This document shows positions 1 through 11,507 of a DNA stretch of 64,000 nt, piece by piece. Origin of the DNA: Delphinus delphis (taxonomy: Eukaryota; Chordata; Mammalia; Artiodactyla; Delphinidae); NCBI RefSeq assembly GCF_949987515.2, contig NC_082689.1, positions 62,391,246 through 62,455,245 of the forward strand. Direction: 5' to 3'. Each line of letters opens with the position of its first letter. The first letter of the stretch is position 1. A program made the translations under genes and the position numbers. Below the pieces are notes generated by a model that was not told where the DNA came from, ran no database searches, and worked only from the letters and a program-made list of their open reading frames with translations.

Positions 1-2
1 AT

Positions 3-59
3 CCTCAGGTTTTTAACCTTGCTTCTTTACCTTGAAATATAGCACACCAGATTTTTAAT
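3..59. repeat. Left copy of a 57-bp direct repeat
   Basis: This segment recurs at 900-956 with the same spacing and about three substitutions. The two copies bracket L1 3'-end sequence. The left copy starts at the window edge, so it may extend further upstream. See the matching finding. Confidence 0.85.
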
Positions 60-61
60 AT

Positions 62-665
62 ATGCTCATGACTCCTGGGCATATATCTAGAGGAAACACG
101 AATTCGAAAAGATAGATGCACCTCAATGTTCACAGCAGCACTATTTACAATAGCCAAGACATGGAAGCAACCTAAATGTCCATCAGCAGATGACTAGATA
201 ACGAAGACGTGGTATATATACAATGAAGTATTACTCAGCTGTAAAAAAGAATAATGCCATTTGCGGTAACATGGATGGACCTAGAGACAATCATATTAAG
301 TGAAGTCAGACAGAGAAAGACAAATAGCATGATATCACTTACATGTGGAGTCTTAAAAAAGGATGCAAATGAACTTATTTATAAAACAGAAATAGACTCA
401 TAGACATGGAACACAAACTTATGGTTACTAAAAGGGATAGCAGTGGGGGGGGATAAATTAGGAGTTTGGGATTAACAGATACACACTACTACATATAAAA
501 TAGGTAAACAATAAGGACCTACTGTATAGCACGGGGAACTATACGCAATATGTTGTAATAACTTATAATGGAAAAGAATCTGAAAAAGAACATAAAACTG
601 AATCAATTTGCTGTACATTTGAAACTAACACATTGTAAATTAATTATATTTCAATTAAAAAAAGG
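62..665 (+). mobile_element. LINE-1 3' end, 5'-truncated, sense
   Basis: The segment carries the end of L1 ORF2 ('gcactatttacaatagccaagacatgg', then a 'ggatggacctagagacaatcat' stretch) and the typical 3' UTR, ending in 'ttgtaaattaattatatttcaatt' and an A-run. The ORF2 tail has in-frame stops, so this is a dead copy. Confidence 0.88.
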
Positions 666-736
666 TAAAAGAAGTATTTGCACTTGTAATTTTGATACAT
701 TTTTCCCGGTTGCCCTGAAAAATGTACCAGTTTAAA

Positions 737-801
737 CTTCCATACACCTGAAACTAACACAACATTGTAAATCAACTATACTACAATAAAAAAAAAAAAA
801 A
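737..801 (+). mobile_element. Short second L1 3' terminus with A-tail
   Basis: About 65 bp match only the extreme L1 3' end ('cacctgaaactaacacaacattgtaaatc') followed by a 14-base A-run. It lies about 70 bp after the larger L1 tail, so it is either a second tiny insertion or part of a duplication of that tail. Confidence 0.75.
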
Positions 802-899
802 CTTCGTCCATGTGAGCATGAATATAGACCCAGACACATATGAAAACGTAATATAAGATAAAGGTTTTCTGATGATGTTTTGCTATTCACGTCTCAGTA

Positions 900-956
900 C
901 CTCAGGTTTTTAACCTTGCTTCTTTATTTTGAAATATAACACACCAGATTTTTAAT
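900..956. repeat. Right copy of the 57-bp direct repeat
   Basis: Matches 3-59 at 54 of 57 positions by eye. It is separated from the L1 poly-A at 801 by about 98 bp of non-L1 sequence, so it does not sit where an ordinary target-site duplication should. Confidence 0.85.
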
Positions 957-3186
957 TTTAGTGGCTTTATAGCATTTTAGTATCTGACAGAGACTGTTAA
1001 TGGTCCCAGTATCTGTTAACCCCTTCTTCCTGTTTTTAACAAGACTCTGAGCTTTTACCTGAGCATGTGGCTATCCATTTTTGTGTCCGTCTACAACAGC
1101 ACACATGCATACTATTGGAAGGACTTGGACTTTAAATAAGATGGAGAGACATCACAAGGAACTGCACAGAGGAGTGACATGATCACAGTGTCCTGTAGAC
1201 TATATTGTTTCTGTAGTCAGCAGGGATTTATCTGCTCATCAGCAAAGGCATTTCTCAAACAGAAATGAGTGCAAACTATCCTCCAAGACCAGAACTAAAG
1301 CTGCTCTACAAGCTGAAGAGAACAGGACACTCGAGAACTTAGTGGGCAGCTCTCCTTTCCCTTAACTTAAATTATTCTAAATGTTTAGTTTTTACAGAAA
1401 GGAAAGGGGAAAGAAAAGGGAAGGATCCTGATGAGAGTTTCTGATCCTAGATTTATGAGACGGGATGCTGTGCTACTTCCACAGATGTTTTGTTACCTTT
1501 TCGCAGTTGTTTTCTCATAAAACTTTGAGTTTCCTTATTGAAAAAAGACTTCAAAGCTTCAGCTCATTCACTGCAATGGCCAAGAACATCTTTATTTATA
1601 ACTTATGGAGTAAAAACAGGTTCACAGAAGGCGGATGTCATTATGGAAAGAAGCCCAGTTAGAACTACTTTTCAAAATATTACAGGTGCGCAGATGAAAA
1701 ACACAAATAGGAAATACAAGGCACAAAACGCACTGGAAGACTGAACTTGTGTCCAGCCAAGAGGATAATGATAATTTATATTGGGCACGATTTTGGTTTA
1801 AACTGTCTAACAATTTTGTGAACCAAGTGTGTGCTGTGATTTTGGTGGGGCTGAGGCAATGCATGGACACAGTGGGGCTTCTGAACTGTGGGCAACTCCT
1901 GCCCCAAACCTTTTTAGAGAACTTTCTTCTTGATTAAGAGACAAAGGTAATGGACTCCATCACATTGCCTTCCTAACTTCTTTTAAAAGCAAAGATAAAA
2001 AAGACCGTAAATACATTGTTAAACCAATAACTTTGGGTTTCCATTCCTACTTAACAACACTGGAAAATAATTGTATGTGTCTTTTGTGTCCATTGGACCT
2101 GCTATGAGGCCAACAAGGGGGAAATGTTATCTGAAAAAGTCTTCTTATAAGCTCTTGGTTGAGCCTCCAAAAATAAATGCCTTTTGCTAGAAACTGTAGG
2201 ATGGAAAAGCAGAAAGAAACTCTTAACAAGGATGGTATTTCAAAGACTTTCAAAAATTATGAAGAACAAAATGCTCTATAACTTTATTTTTTATGTATGT
2301 TTAGAGTTCCTGCTGGGATTCCTTACCATTCTTTCCTTCTGTCTGATGTAAAGTCTCAGGTGGTAGTTAGCCAGTTTCAACCTCACCTTCCCATCTACTT
2401 TCTATTTGGAATTTTGAAGAAGTCCAAAATTATTGAAAATTCATACCCAAACTGCTTGTTGGTATTGTTATTCTGAGAATGGTGTGTGTGTGTGTGTCTG
2501 TGTGTGTGTGTGTGTGTGTGTTGGGGGGAGATAGAGAGAGAGACAGACAGAGAGGGAGAGAGAGGAAAAGAGAGAAAAATGGAGAGAGAGATACGGAATA
2601 AAACAAACGTTACAAAGTGATTTCTTAATTTTATTTTCCTAGGTAACTCTGAGAACCAGAATACTTTCTGTGGGAAAAGGGGCTACAGATACTGGGATAG
2701 AAGAGATTAGGTGAATACCCTGTGGTGCTTTTACCACTTCCTGACGACGCTAGGACCTTAGAAAAATTTAACTCTAATTATCCCTCTTCTGTCTTTAGTA
2801 TTTTTATTGTTATGTATTTTAATTTTATGCCTAGAAACAAGAAACAATCTAGTAGCAGTAAGCATCCCTAGCATCCAGACGATGGTCTTGAAATACCATT
2901 TTTCCCTAAAAGAAATCAGGGCTGCTTGGAGAAATGGCTGATTCCAGGTTTGAGGCGGGAAATGCACAAGATGAGCCAGGAGTAGCTGGTCATACCAGAC
3001 AGCAAAGAAGCTCTCAAAAACTACTGGAGCTGTGCCAAAAGGGAACAACTCTGGGAAGCAGTCTGCAGAGCCTTTCACTGGTTCAAGATGATAAACGGAG
3101 CATCAGTAAGAGTAACTGCAATGGACTGAAAGACGCCAAGTACATTTAAATCCATGAGTTCAAAACAATTTAAAAGAAACAATAGG
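957..3186. other. Intergenic DNA downstream of KLHL23
   Basis: Only short open frames without recognisable domains occur here. A microsatellite lies at 2481-2590. No tRNA, rRNA or conserved exon was recognised. The next gene in this direction in other mammals (SSB) is not seen. Confidence 0.6.
2481..2590. repeat. (GT)n microsatellite followed by a GA-rich run
   Basis: About 40 bases of GT with one interruption ('gtgtctgtg') are followed by 'ttggggggag' and then about 60 bases of nearly pure purine (GA/GGGA units). Confidence 0.95.
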
Positions 3187-3540
3187 GACTTCCCTGGTGG
3201 CGCAGTGGTTAAGAACCCGCCTGCCAATGCAGGGGACACAGGTTCGAGCCCTGGTCCGGGAAGATCCCACATGTCTCGGAGCAACTAAGCCCGTGCGCCA
3301 CAACTATTGAGCCTGCGCTCTAGAGCCCGCGAGCCACAACTGCTGAGCCCATGAGCCACAACTATTGAAGCCCGTGCATCTAGATCCCATGCTCTGCAAC
3401 AAGAGAAGCCACTGCAGTGAGAAGCCCGCGCACCGCAATGAAGAGTAGCCCCCGCTCGCCCCAACTAGAAAAAGCCCGTGCGCAGAAACGAAGACCCAAC
3501 GCAGCCAAAAATAAATAAATAAATATTTAAAAAAATAAAA
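3187..3540 (+). mobile_element. CHR-type tRNA-derived SINE, long form
   Basis: The tRNA-like head 'gggacttccctggtggcgcagtgg' region has intact A- and B-box-like segments ('ggttcgagccctgg'). It is followed by the repeated 'gagccacaactact' body and an 'aaaaataaataaataa' tail. Sense orientation. Confidence 0.93.
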
Positions 3541-6500
3541 ACCAATAAATCTAATAAATCACCTTTGAAGGATGCTAACAACTATTCATTTTGCAAACTG
3601 GTACATAAAGTTAGGAATCAAGCACTTCTTCTACCTTTCCTATACAAACTATACCTCTGGGTAAACAACTAGTAAGTGAAGGAAGGTTTTTCTTTATACA
3701 GGTATTTCAACAAATACACCAAGAAGAGAGAGCATTGGAAATCACCATTTTGCAATCCCTATTGAATTAAGGATCTGGGTGTTGAGCATCTATGGCTGCC
3801 AACATCAGAAAGAGACAATTACGTCTTTTGATGAATGAACACACCACCACCTGTGAAGTAATTTTGACCAAAAAAAAAAAAAATCAAACCTGAATCTGAT
3901 TAAGCTTCTGGCTCTAACTACCAACTTATAGGAAACACAGGGGACAGAGGAACGTGCTAAACTACACAATAGGAACACAATCAGTAAAATCTCAACTCTG
4001 GGAAAGCAGAATGATCGATCTAGCTTCTTCAACAATTAAATTGCAAGGAGTTAAAAAAAGAAAAGATGGATGGGGAACTTATAAATTAAGAGACCTAAAA
4101 ATTTTTTCTATGCATATGAAAATAAAGGGTAATGTGCCTTTAAGCAAGTACCCTAGATATTGATCCTATTTCAGTTGTAGCTAAAAACTAAAAATAAGAC
4201 TTCTGAGAAACAGCAACTTTCAAAATGTGGACACTTGGAGTCCTCTTAATTAAGTCATACTTAAAATCATCTCCACAACTTTAATTATTTTGTAAAATAG
4301 TGTTTGCCCTCCCAAAGCAATGGCCTGCATTTAATTATAGTAAAATATTTTTCATTCATACAACAGTGATTTGGAACTTGGAATAATTCTGACCGAAATG
4401 TTTACCTTTCTTAATTCTTTCTTGTGTGCATATATCAAGAACAAAGAAAGAATTTTATAGAAAATAGGAGCTGGAAATTAAATGCCTGAGATCACAAACT
4501 ATTTTCAAGATCCTTAAGAATAAGATGGGATCCATGATCTCAAAATTAGCCAAGAGACGTAACATGCATATATAAATGTTAAATTCTTTAAATGTGACAA
4601 TGAAAGTTTTACTGTGGCTGAAACAGGAAAGAATTTCCAGAGGCTGGACTTTATAGGACCTAGATAAGCAGAAAGGAGGCAAAAGTGATTCCAATTGTTC
4701 TCATCCATTCATAAAAGAGATCTCTAAAGCCCTACTGGATAACATATTACTGGTTCAGCATTAAATGCAAATGTTCTTGAGAGCAATAAAATATTCTGTA
4801 ATTCAAGTACAGACTGAAATACTCTGTAATTCAGTTGCTTCACTAATTCAGAAACTCAATTGTTCTTCAATTCAACTGGCCCAAATTCAAGCAGCTTTAC
4901 CACGTATGCAATGATTTATTTATTTTTATTGAAAATACAAAGTAATATTAAAGGAAAACATTTAAATAATTTAAAAATCATTCCATATCCCCCTACACTA
5001 ACACAATGAATTTTACTTCTGCATATTACTTTCCACATGCATAAAGGTTTTACAGACACAATGACAGTGTTCATACCATTTTATATTGTGCTTATTTTAC
5101 TTACCATATCACAGACATGCCCATGTTTCTACAGTCTTCCAAACAATTTTTTTAATGGCAGTATAAGGCTTCACTCTTTTTATTAGCCCACTTTCTTCTT
5201 TGCCATTTAGATTATTTCCAATTTTTCGCTATTGTAAATAATGCAGACATAAACAACCTCATGCATTTACCTTTTTGTTTGTTTGTTTTGTTTGTATGTT
5301 ATTCTTTAGGTTACAAATCAAGGAGTAGAATTTATGAGGAAAAAATATGTCATTTTTATGGCTTTCTATGTAATGCCATATTGTGTTCCCAAAGCGTTGT
5401 ATCTGTTTAAAATGCCTTCTTAAACGAATGTATTAAACAGGTTCTTTCTAAAATTTAAAAATAACTCAGAAAAATTAGGTAGTTTTACACTTACATACTT
5501 AAAGTTAAAAATAATTATTGTCTCTTAAAAAATGAAGAGTGTGGGTAGATGATCTAACAGATTACTAAAAGTTTAGATGAGTTAACTTAAGCTACGCTTC
5601 TTAACTTTTGTCAAGTTACGGCACACATGGAAAGTGATATGGTAGGCACACTGGAGAAAATGAACAAAGATGTTTCTGGCCCTGAAGCTTCAGCTACCCA
5701 GGCCACCTCTGGCTACTCCAAGAGCTGTGGGGATCCATATCTAGGCACATCTGTCACCCAAAGAGCCAGTGTACATGGGAAGGGAAGTTCTAACTGAGGT
5801 TAGGTGACTCAGTCCAAGTCACAAAATCTAGTTAATGGAAAATGAATTCAAATTTCTTCTCATCAATGTATTTTCTACTGTATCACAATGTTCTACATGC
5901 TTTCTGGCTCTAAATTTCAATTTCACATGCAGACAAGTACCTATACTTATGAATAAAGAGGATTTTCTGATATGCTTAAAGACACCTAAACTAGCAATTT
6001 ATATCAAAGCTGAAAGTTAAAAATAGCTCTTAGGATCAACAAATATTCAACTCTTTCCTCTGCAATTTTTCAGATTTTCCATTCTTTTAAATTTAGTTTG
6101 TAAACTCTGAATAGTAATACTCTTTTGCACAACATCTTGTATATCTCTGGTAGTCAGTAAATAAAGAATCATAACTATAAATAATATACACTACAAAGGA
6201 AAAACACTAGACTTAAGTCCATTCTAAATAATTCTAAAGGTAAAAAAAGATTTTTAAGCATTGATTTTGTAGAGGTAGAGAATATTCCCTCTTTATATTT
6301 CAAATTCCTTGTTAGCTAAATGGAACTTTAATGTACACTATTACATTACATTAATGTACACTATTACACTGTCATAAGAAATATTTCACTCCACAGAATG
6401 ATTTTGACCTACACCCAGTGTTGATGCTACCAGGAGATAAAAATTCACTGCAAAGACGTTTCACCTTTTACCAAGTGTCCAGTGTTCCAGATCACCTTTG

Positions 6501-6722
6501 ATGAGCAGAGATTAAAGGTAGTAACCCCACTGATTCAACTGTAAATATACATAAGATGTTTCTTGACCATTAATCACAGGGTTGGGGTGTAGAGTGGGGG
6601 TTAGGCATGAGAATTTACCTAACGTGTGCCAGGCCACAATAACAAGTAAGACACTCCAAACCCTACATTCTTTTTCACTACACCCTGAAACAGTGATTAC
6701 TTGGTCATTTCTATGGACTTAA
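3541..6722 (-). other. KLHL23 3' UTR and downstream flank
   Basis: Downstream of the KLHL23 stop on the minus strand. Part must be 3' UTR, but I cannot fix the cleavage site: candidate minus-strand AATAAA signals (plus-strand TTTATT) lie near 4915 and 5180 inside repeat-like sequence. No other coding exon was recognised. Confidence 0.5.
4905..5450 (-). mobile_element. Old L1 3'-UTR-like relic, antisense
   Basis: Contains 'ccatttagattatttccaattttt', 'gctattgtaaataatgcagacata' and 'aggagtagaatttatgagg'-like stretches. I know these from antisense 3' parts of ancient L1 elements. A related relic is at 59210-59560. Family assignment is uncertain. Confidence 0.45.
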
Positions 6723-7033
6723 TCAAACATTATACACACAAACACACCCGTGGGACCGCATGGCACTTGGAAGATTACCCACGATTTCCCACTTATTAAG
6801 ATCTGGATCATATTTCTCAATGCTCTGAAGATATGTCCCCTTTGAGTAGGAATACCCCCCAGTGACATAAATACATCCATTCATGATGACGGCACCACAC
6901 TCCATCCTCCTTTCCATCATGGGAGCGATCTCTCTCCATTCATTCTGTTCAGGGTCATAGCATTCTGTGATTGTAGTTTGTCCACCAACTAGATAGAGCT
7001 TATTTTCAAATGGAACTGAACACAATCCATATT
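6723..7033 (-). CDS. KLHL23: KLHL23 coding exon 3 (C-terminal kelch repeats and stop)
   Basis: On the minus strand an acceptor '..attctttttaatag' would be read just before 7033; the visible sequence is 'ttaatag|AATATGG'. The exon starts in phase with the single G left by the previous exon, giving GAA TAT GGA (Glu-Tyr-Gly). It then encodes about 103 residues ending ..CVCVYNV and a TGA at 6725-6723. It holds the last two kelch blades: 'LYLVGGQ' followed by the Tyr/Trp pattern of a kelch motif, and 'IYVTGGY' with 'YDPDLNKWE'. Joined to 17641-17793 and 21128-22340, the CDS is 1677 nt, that is 558 residues plus stop, the length of mammalian KLHL23. No frameshift or internal stop is visible. Confidence 0.97.
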
Positions 7034-7747
7034 CTATTAAAAAGAAAAAAGCATATTTCTATTAGGATAACAAGCAAAAGAGATACCTTAGGGTGGTGAT
7101 ATAATAATGCTTTACAATTTAGCATACAAAAATAGAGTAGTTGTGACATTCTGCTTCCAGCACACACTACCACAACACGGAGCCTTAAAATCCACTCCCA
7201 ATCACCAGATTCAGATTACCTATTCCTGCCACTGTCTTTCAGGTTATCCCTAAACTGGCTTTGCAGGATGCCGGGAGGAACTCATCCTCTGACCACTACC
7301 CTTCCGGGAACTTCCCAGCACAGGCACCTTTTTCTCTATGCCTATGTGTAAAAGGTGGTAGCAGCAGAGTCCCTCTGCCATGAAGACGTCCCAGGTAACT
7401 GGTGTAGGGTCCTTCAGGTCTTAGCAGCTAACCCTGTACAGTATCTGCTGCCACAGGCGCTTGCCTCTCTCACACTGCCGGTCAAGTTAAAGACACAAGA
7501 AGTTAGAGAAATATAAGCCAGTTTAGTGGGGAACTACAGTCTGTGACCTTAAGAAGCTGTGGAAGGTGCTCAAAGGCCGGGGCTGCCGTGTGAGGTCTGC
7601 GTCCTGGGGCTGGGAGTCCACCTCTTGGGGGTCAGCTTTCCAGGCCATTTAAATTTTTTTCCATTTTATCTCCCCCTCCACATCCAAACCTGCTGGCTCT
7701 TCAAGGCACCAGGATCTTTGGCAACTTCTCTTCCTCTCCCTTCTTCC

Positions 7748-7884
7748 CAGGGCTGTGACTAGGGTAAGGCAAGTGAGGTGCCCAGAGCACAAAACAGGGG
7801 GAGACTCTTCCACCTTCCAAGCAACTCCTTCGGTTCTGTGCCTCAAGGGCACAGGTCACTTGCCTGACCCTAGTCCCAGCCCTG
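7748..7884. mobile_element. Palindromic hAT-like MITE, 137 bp
   Basis: Nearly the whole element folds on itself. It begins 'cagggctgtgactagggt' and ends with the inverse complement 'accctagtcccagccctg', and the match continues inward through 'aggcaagtga'. It is flanked by 8-bp direct repeats 'cttcttcc' (7740-7747) and 'tttcttcc' (7885-7892), one mismatch. The 8-bp duplication and CAG..CTG ends point to hAT-family mobilisation in trans. Confidence 0.72.
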
Positions 7885-8044
7885 TTTCTTCCACGCCCTC
7901 AGTTCTAATATCGCTGTCAGCCTGTGAGTTCTCTGGAAGTATCAACCATTAGATTACACTTAAATACTTCTAGCTGCAGACCTGAAGAAAGCGCAGGAGT
8001 TGTCAGTGGCACTAATACTATGGCGAATAAATGAAGATTTAGCT

Positions 8045-8398
8045 TGCCATTGCTGAGCTGTTCCATCTGTCTGGAACACCTTCTTTTCCCAGGTCCTTGC
8101 ACAGCTACCTTCTCCATGTCATTCAGGTCTCATCTTACTCTCACCTCCTCAGAGGGCCTTCCCAGATCACCCAACCTGAAGGAGCTGGTCAGGCATCTCT
8201 ACCACATCACCCTCTTTTAATTCTCTCTGTAGCTCTTCTCATAATCTGACGTGGTTCCTGTTTAGTCTCTCTCTTCCTTCTGACAGTACAGGAACTGTGT
8301 CCTGCCCACCACTCCACTCCCAACTGAAGGATGGCAAGTGTCTGGCATCTTGTAAGGACTCAATAAAAGTTTGTTGAATCAATGAATGAATTGTACCT
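8045..8398 (+). mobile_element. LINE-2 3' end, sense
   Basis: Typical L2 3' wording: 'tctggaacaccttcttttccc', 'cacctcctcagagggccttccc', then 'aaggactcaataaaagtttgttgaatcaatgaatgaa'. Ancient and diverged. Confidence 0.85.
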
Positions 8399-9016
8399 TG
8401 TACCCTCTGTGCCCAAATATGCGCTCCCATTACTTCGTGGAAGAAAAGCTTATAAGGCCTTCTTTAGAAAGAAAGAATGTACAATCAGAAATGTGATTTC
8501 CCCTTTAAGTAGGGAAGACAAATTCTTATCAGTAAAGTTCTTACTATTTAGGTTTCAAAGCCTAAGGAAAAGTCTGAGAAGACTGGTATTTCTGCTTTGA
8601 GTCCCCATATTGTTGTTCTCTGGTTTCTGACATCCAAGAAAAAAAGAATTCTCCTACCTCTGAAAACCCATTTATTACCTTTCAGTTATACACATGCAGA
8701 ATTTTTATAGGATTTAGTTGTTTTTGAGTACTTGTGACACATTGTTTGTATAAATTATGAGTCATTCTGTCAAATGGTTGTTGTGAAAATTAATGATGAT
8801 TCAAAAACATCAGTTGATATAATGATTCAACAATGAGCTTATTAAGCTTTTAACTTATTCAAATCTCACAAAAAAATCCTCAATTTGCAACTCTTATGTT
8901 AAGAGAAGTATCTCAATCTTTATATAGCAGTAAAAATATTTAAAATAAAGTGACTCCTGGGCTCTCTATTCTGTTCCATTGATCTACATGTCTGTTTTTG
9001 TGCCAGTACCATACTG

Positions 9017-9048
<32 letters not shown>

Positions 9049-9242
9049 TTGTTATATGCGGGCCTCTCACTGTTGTGGCCTCTCCCATTGCGGAGCACAG
9101 GCTCCGGACGTGCAGGCTCAGCGGCCATGGCTCACGGGCCCAGCCACTCCGTGGCATGTGGGATCCTCCCAGACCGGGGCACAAACCCGTGTACCCTGCA
9201 TCGGCAGGCAGACTCTCAACCACTGCACCACCAAGGAAGCCC
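9017..9242 (-). mobile_element. CHR-2-like SINE inserted in the L1, antisense
   Basis: Reads 'gcgggcctctcactgttgtgg' through 'ccaccaaggaagccc' as the inverse of the GC-rich CHR subtype. The T-rich start is the inverted A-tail. Flanks 'taccatactg' (9007-9016) and 'taccattactg' (9243-9253) are a probable target duplication with one indel. Confidence 0.92.
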
Positions 9243-9413
9243 TACCATTACTGTTTTGATTACAGTAGTTGTGTAGTATAGTCTAAAGTCAGCAATTCCT
9301 CCAGCTCTGTTCTTCTTTTTCAAGACTGTTTTGGCTATTTGGGGTCTTCTGTGCTTCCACACAAATTTTAAAATTATTTTTTCTAGTTCTGTGAAAAATA
9401 CCCTTGGTATTTT

Positions 9414-9766
9414 ATTAATTAATTAATTAATTAATTAATTTTATTTATTTTTGGCTGCGTTGGGTCTTCGTTGCTGAGTGAGGGCTTTCTCTAGTGGTGA
9501 GTGGGGGCTACTCTTCGTTGTGGTGCGCAGGCTTCTTCTTGTGGTGGCTTCTCTTGTTGCAGAGCACAGGCTATAGGGCACTTCAGTAGTTGCGGCACAC
9601 AGGCTCAGTAGTTGTGGCTTGCGGGCTCTAGAGTGCAGGCTCAGTAGTTGTGACACACAGGTTTAGCTGCTCCGCGGCATGTGGGATCTTCCCGGACCAG
9701 GGCTCGAACCCGTGTCTCCTGCATTGGCAGGCAGATTCTTAACCACTGCACCACCAGGGAAGCCCT
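9414..9766 (-). mobile_element. CHR-type SINE, long form, antisense, inserted in the L1
   Basis: An inverted tail of (TTAA)n is followed by 'tttggctgcgttgggtcttcg' and the tRNA-like head inverse 'accactgcaccaccagggaagcc'. Target-site duplications are 'acccttggtatttt' (9400-9413) and 'acccttggtgtttt' (9767-9780), 13 of 14 matching, so the insertion postdates the L1. Confidence 0.94.
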
Positions 9767-10085
9767 ACCCTTGGTGTTTTGATAGGGATTGCACTGAACC
9801 TGTAGATTGCCTTAGGGTAGTGTGGTCATTTTAACAATATTAATTCTTCCAATCCATGAACACAGTATGTCTTTCCATCTGTTTATAGCATCTTCAATTT
9901 CTTTCATCAGTGTCTTACAGTTTTCCAGGCACAGGTCTTTACCTCCTTAGGAAGGTTTAGTCCCAGGTATTTTATTCTTTTTGATGCAATGGTAAATGGG
10001 ATTGTTTCTTTAATTTCTCTTTCTGATAGTTCATTGTTAGCATATAGAAATCCAACAGATTTCTGTATATTAATGCTGTATCCTC

Positions 10086-11480
10086 ATGATCAATTAATCT
10101 ATGACAAAGGAGGCAAAAATATACAATGGAGAAAAGACAGTCTCTTCAACAAGTGGTGCTGGGAAACCTAGACAGCTACATGGGAAAGAATGAAATTAGA
10201 ACATTGCCTCACACCATATATAAAAATAAACTCAAAATGGATTAAAGACCTAAATGTAAGCCCAGATACTATAAAACTCTTAGAGGAAAAGACAGGCAGA
10301 ACACTCTTTGACATAAACAGCAGCAAGATCTTTTTCGATCCACCACTTAGAGTAATGAGAATAAAAAACAAAAATAAACAAATGGGACCTAATGAAACTT
10401 AAAAGCGTTTGCACAGCAAAGGAAACCATAAACAAGACTAAAAGACAACCCTCAGAATCAGAGAAGATATTTGCAAATGAAGCAACTGACAAAGGATCAA
10501 TCTCCAAAATATACAAACAGCTCATGCAGCTCAATATCAAAAACAACAACCCAATCAAAAAATGGGCAGAAGACCTAAATAGACATTTCTCTAAAGAAGA
10601 CATATAAATCGCCAACAAATACATGAAAAGATGCTCAACATCCCTAATCATTAGAGAAATGCAAATCAAAACTACAATGAGGTATCACCTCACACTGGTC
10701 AGAATGGCCATCATCAAAAAATCTAGAAACAATAAATGCTGGAGAGGGTGTGGAGAAAAGAGAACCCTCTTGCACTGTTGGTGGGAATGTAAATTGGTAC
10801 AGCCACTATGGACAACAGTATGGAGGTTCCTTAGAAAACTAAAAATAGAACTACCATATGACCCTGCAATCCCACTACTGGACATATACCCAGAGAAAAC
10901 CATAATTCAAAAAGACACATGCACCCCAATGTACACTGCAGCACTATTTACAATAGCCGGGACATGGAAGCAACCTAAATGTCCATCAACAGAGGAATGG
11001 ATAAAGAATATATGGTATGTATATACAATGGAATATTAGCCATAAAAAAGAACAAAATAATTCATTTGCAGCAACATGGATGGACCTAGAGATTGTCATA
11101 CTGAGTGAAGTAAGTCAGAGAATGATGAATATTATATGATATTGCTTATATATAGAATCTTAAAAAAGGGTACAAATGAACTTATCTACAAAACAGAAAT
11201 AGAGTTACAGAGTAGAACACAAACTTATGGTTACCGCGGGTAAGAGGGGGAGGGATAAATTGGGATATTGGGATTAACATATACACATTACTATGTGTAA
11301 AACAGATAACTAATAAGACCTACTAAATAGCATAGGGAACTCTACTCAATACTCTGTAATGGCCTATATGGGAAAAGAATCTAAAAAAGAGTGGATATAT
11401 GTATATGTATCTGAGTCACTTTGCTGTACACCTGAAACTAACACAACATTGTAAATCAACTATACTCCAATAAATAAATA
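10086..11480 (+). mobile_element. Sense 3' half of the twin-primed L1
   Basis: Contains the end of ORF2, including the C-terminal Cys/His-type region ('[19 protein letters not shown]', about 10736-10794) and '..[16 protein letters not shown]'. The L1 3' UTR follows, ending 'gtaaatcaactatactccaataaataaat'. Stops interrupt the reading frame (for example after 10400 and at 10605), so it cannot make a working reverse transcriptase. Confidence 0.93.
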
Positions 11481-11507
11481 ATTTTTTAAAAAATGATAAA
11501 GCAAAAA

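Larger units (their letters stand above)
8945..10084 (-). mobile_element. Inverted 5' segment of a twin-primed L1
   Basis: The sequence is L1 ORF2 in antisense, running from 'gggctctctattctgttccatt' to 'agatttctgtatattaatgctg'. It is broken by SINEs at 9017-9242 and 9414-9766. It abuts the sense L1 beginning near 10086, and the two pieces are adjacent in ORF2, the mark of twin priming. Confidence 0.88.

Noticed and set aside
3190..3270. tRNA gene-like A/B boxes
   Set aside because: The tRNA-like head belongs to a SINE. It lacks a full cloverleaf and is repeated more than twenty times across the window.
7559..8117. Cluster of 65-67-codon frames on both strands
   Set aside because: They overlap the palindromic MITE and an L2 relic in a KLHL23 intron, without start context or splice sites.
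9047..9240. Overlapping 60-130-codon frames in this SINE and in other SINEs (for example 17149-17370, 19119-19325, 45640-45840)
   Set aside because: They recur in every GC-rich CHR-type SINE and are by-products of the repeat sequence.
10623..11039. 138-codon frame resembling reverse-transcriptase C-terminus
   Set aside because: This is the tail of a dead, rearranged L1 ORF2, not a host gene.
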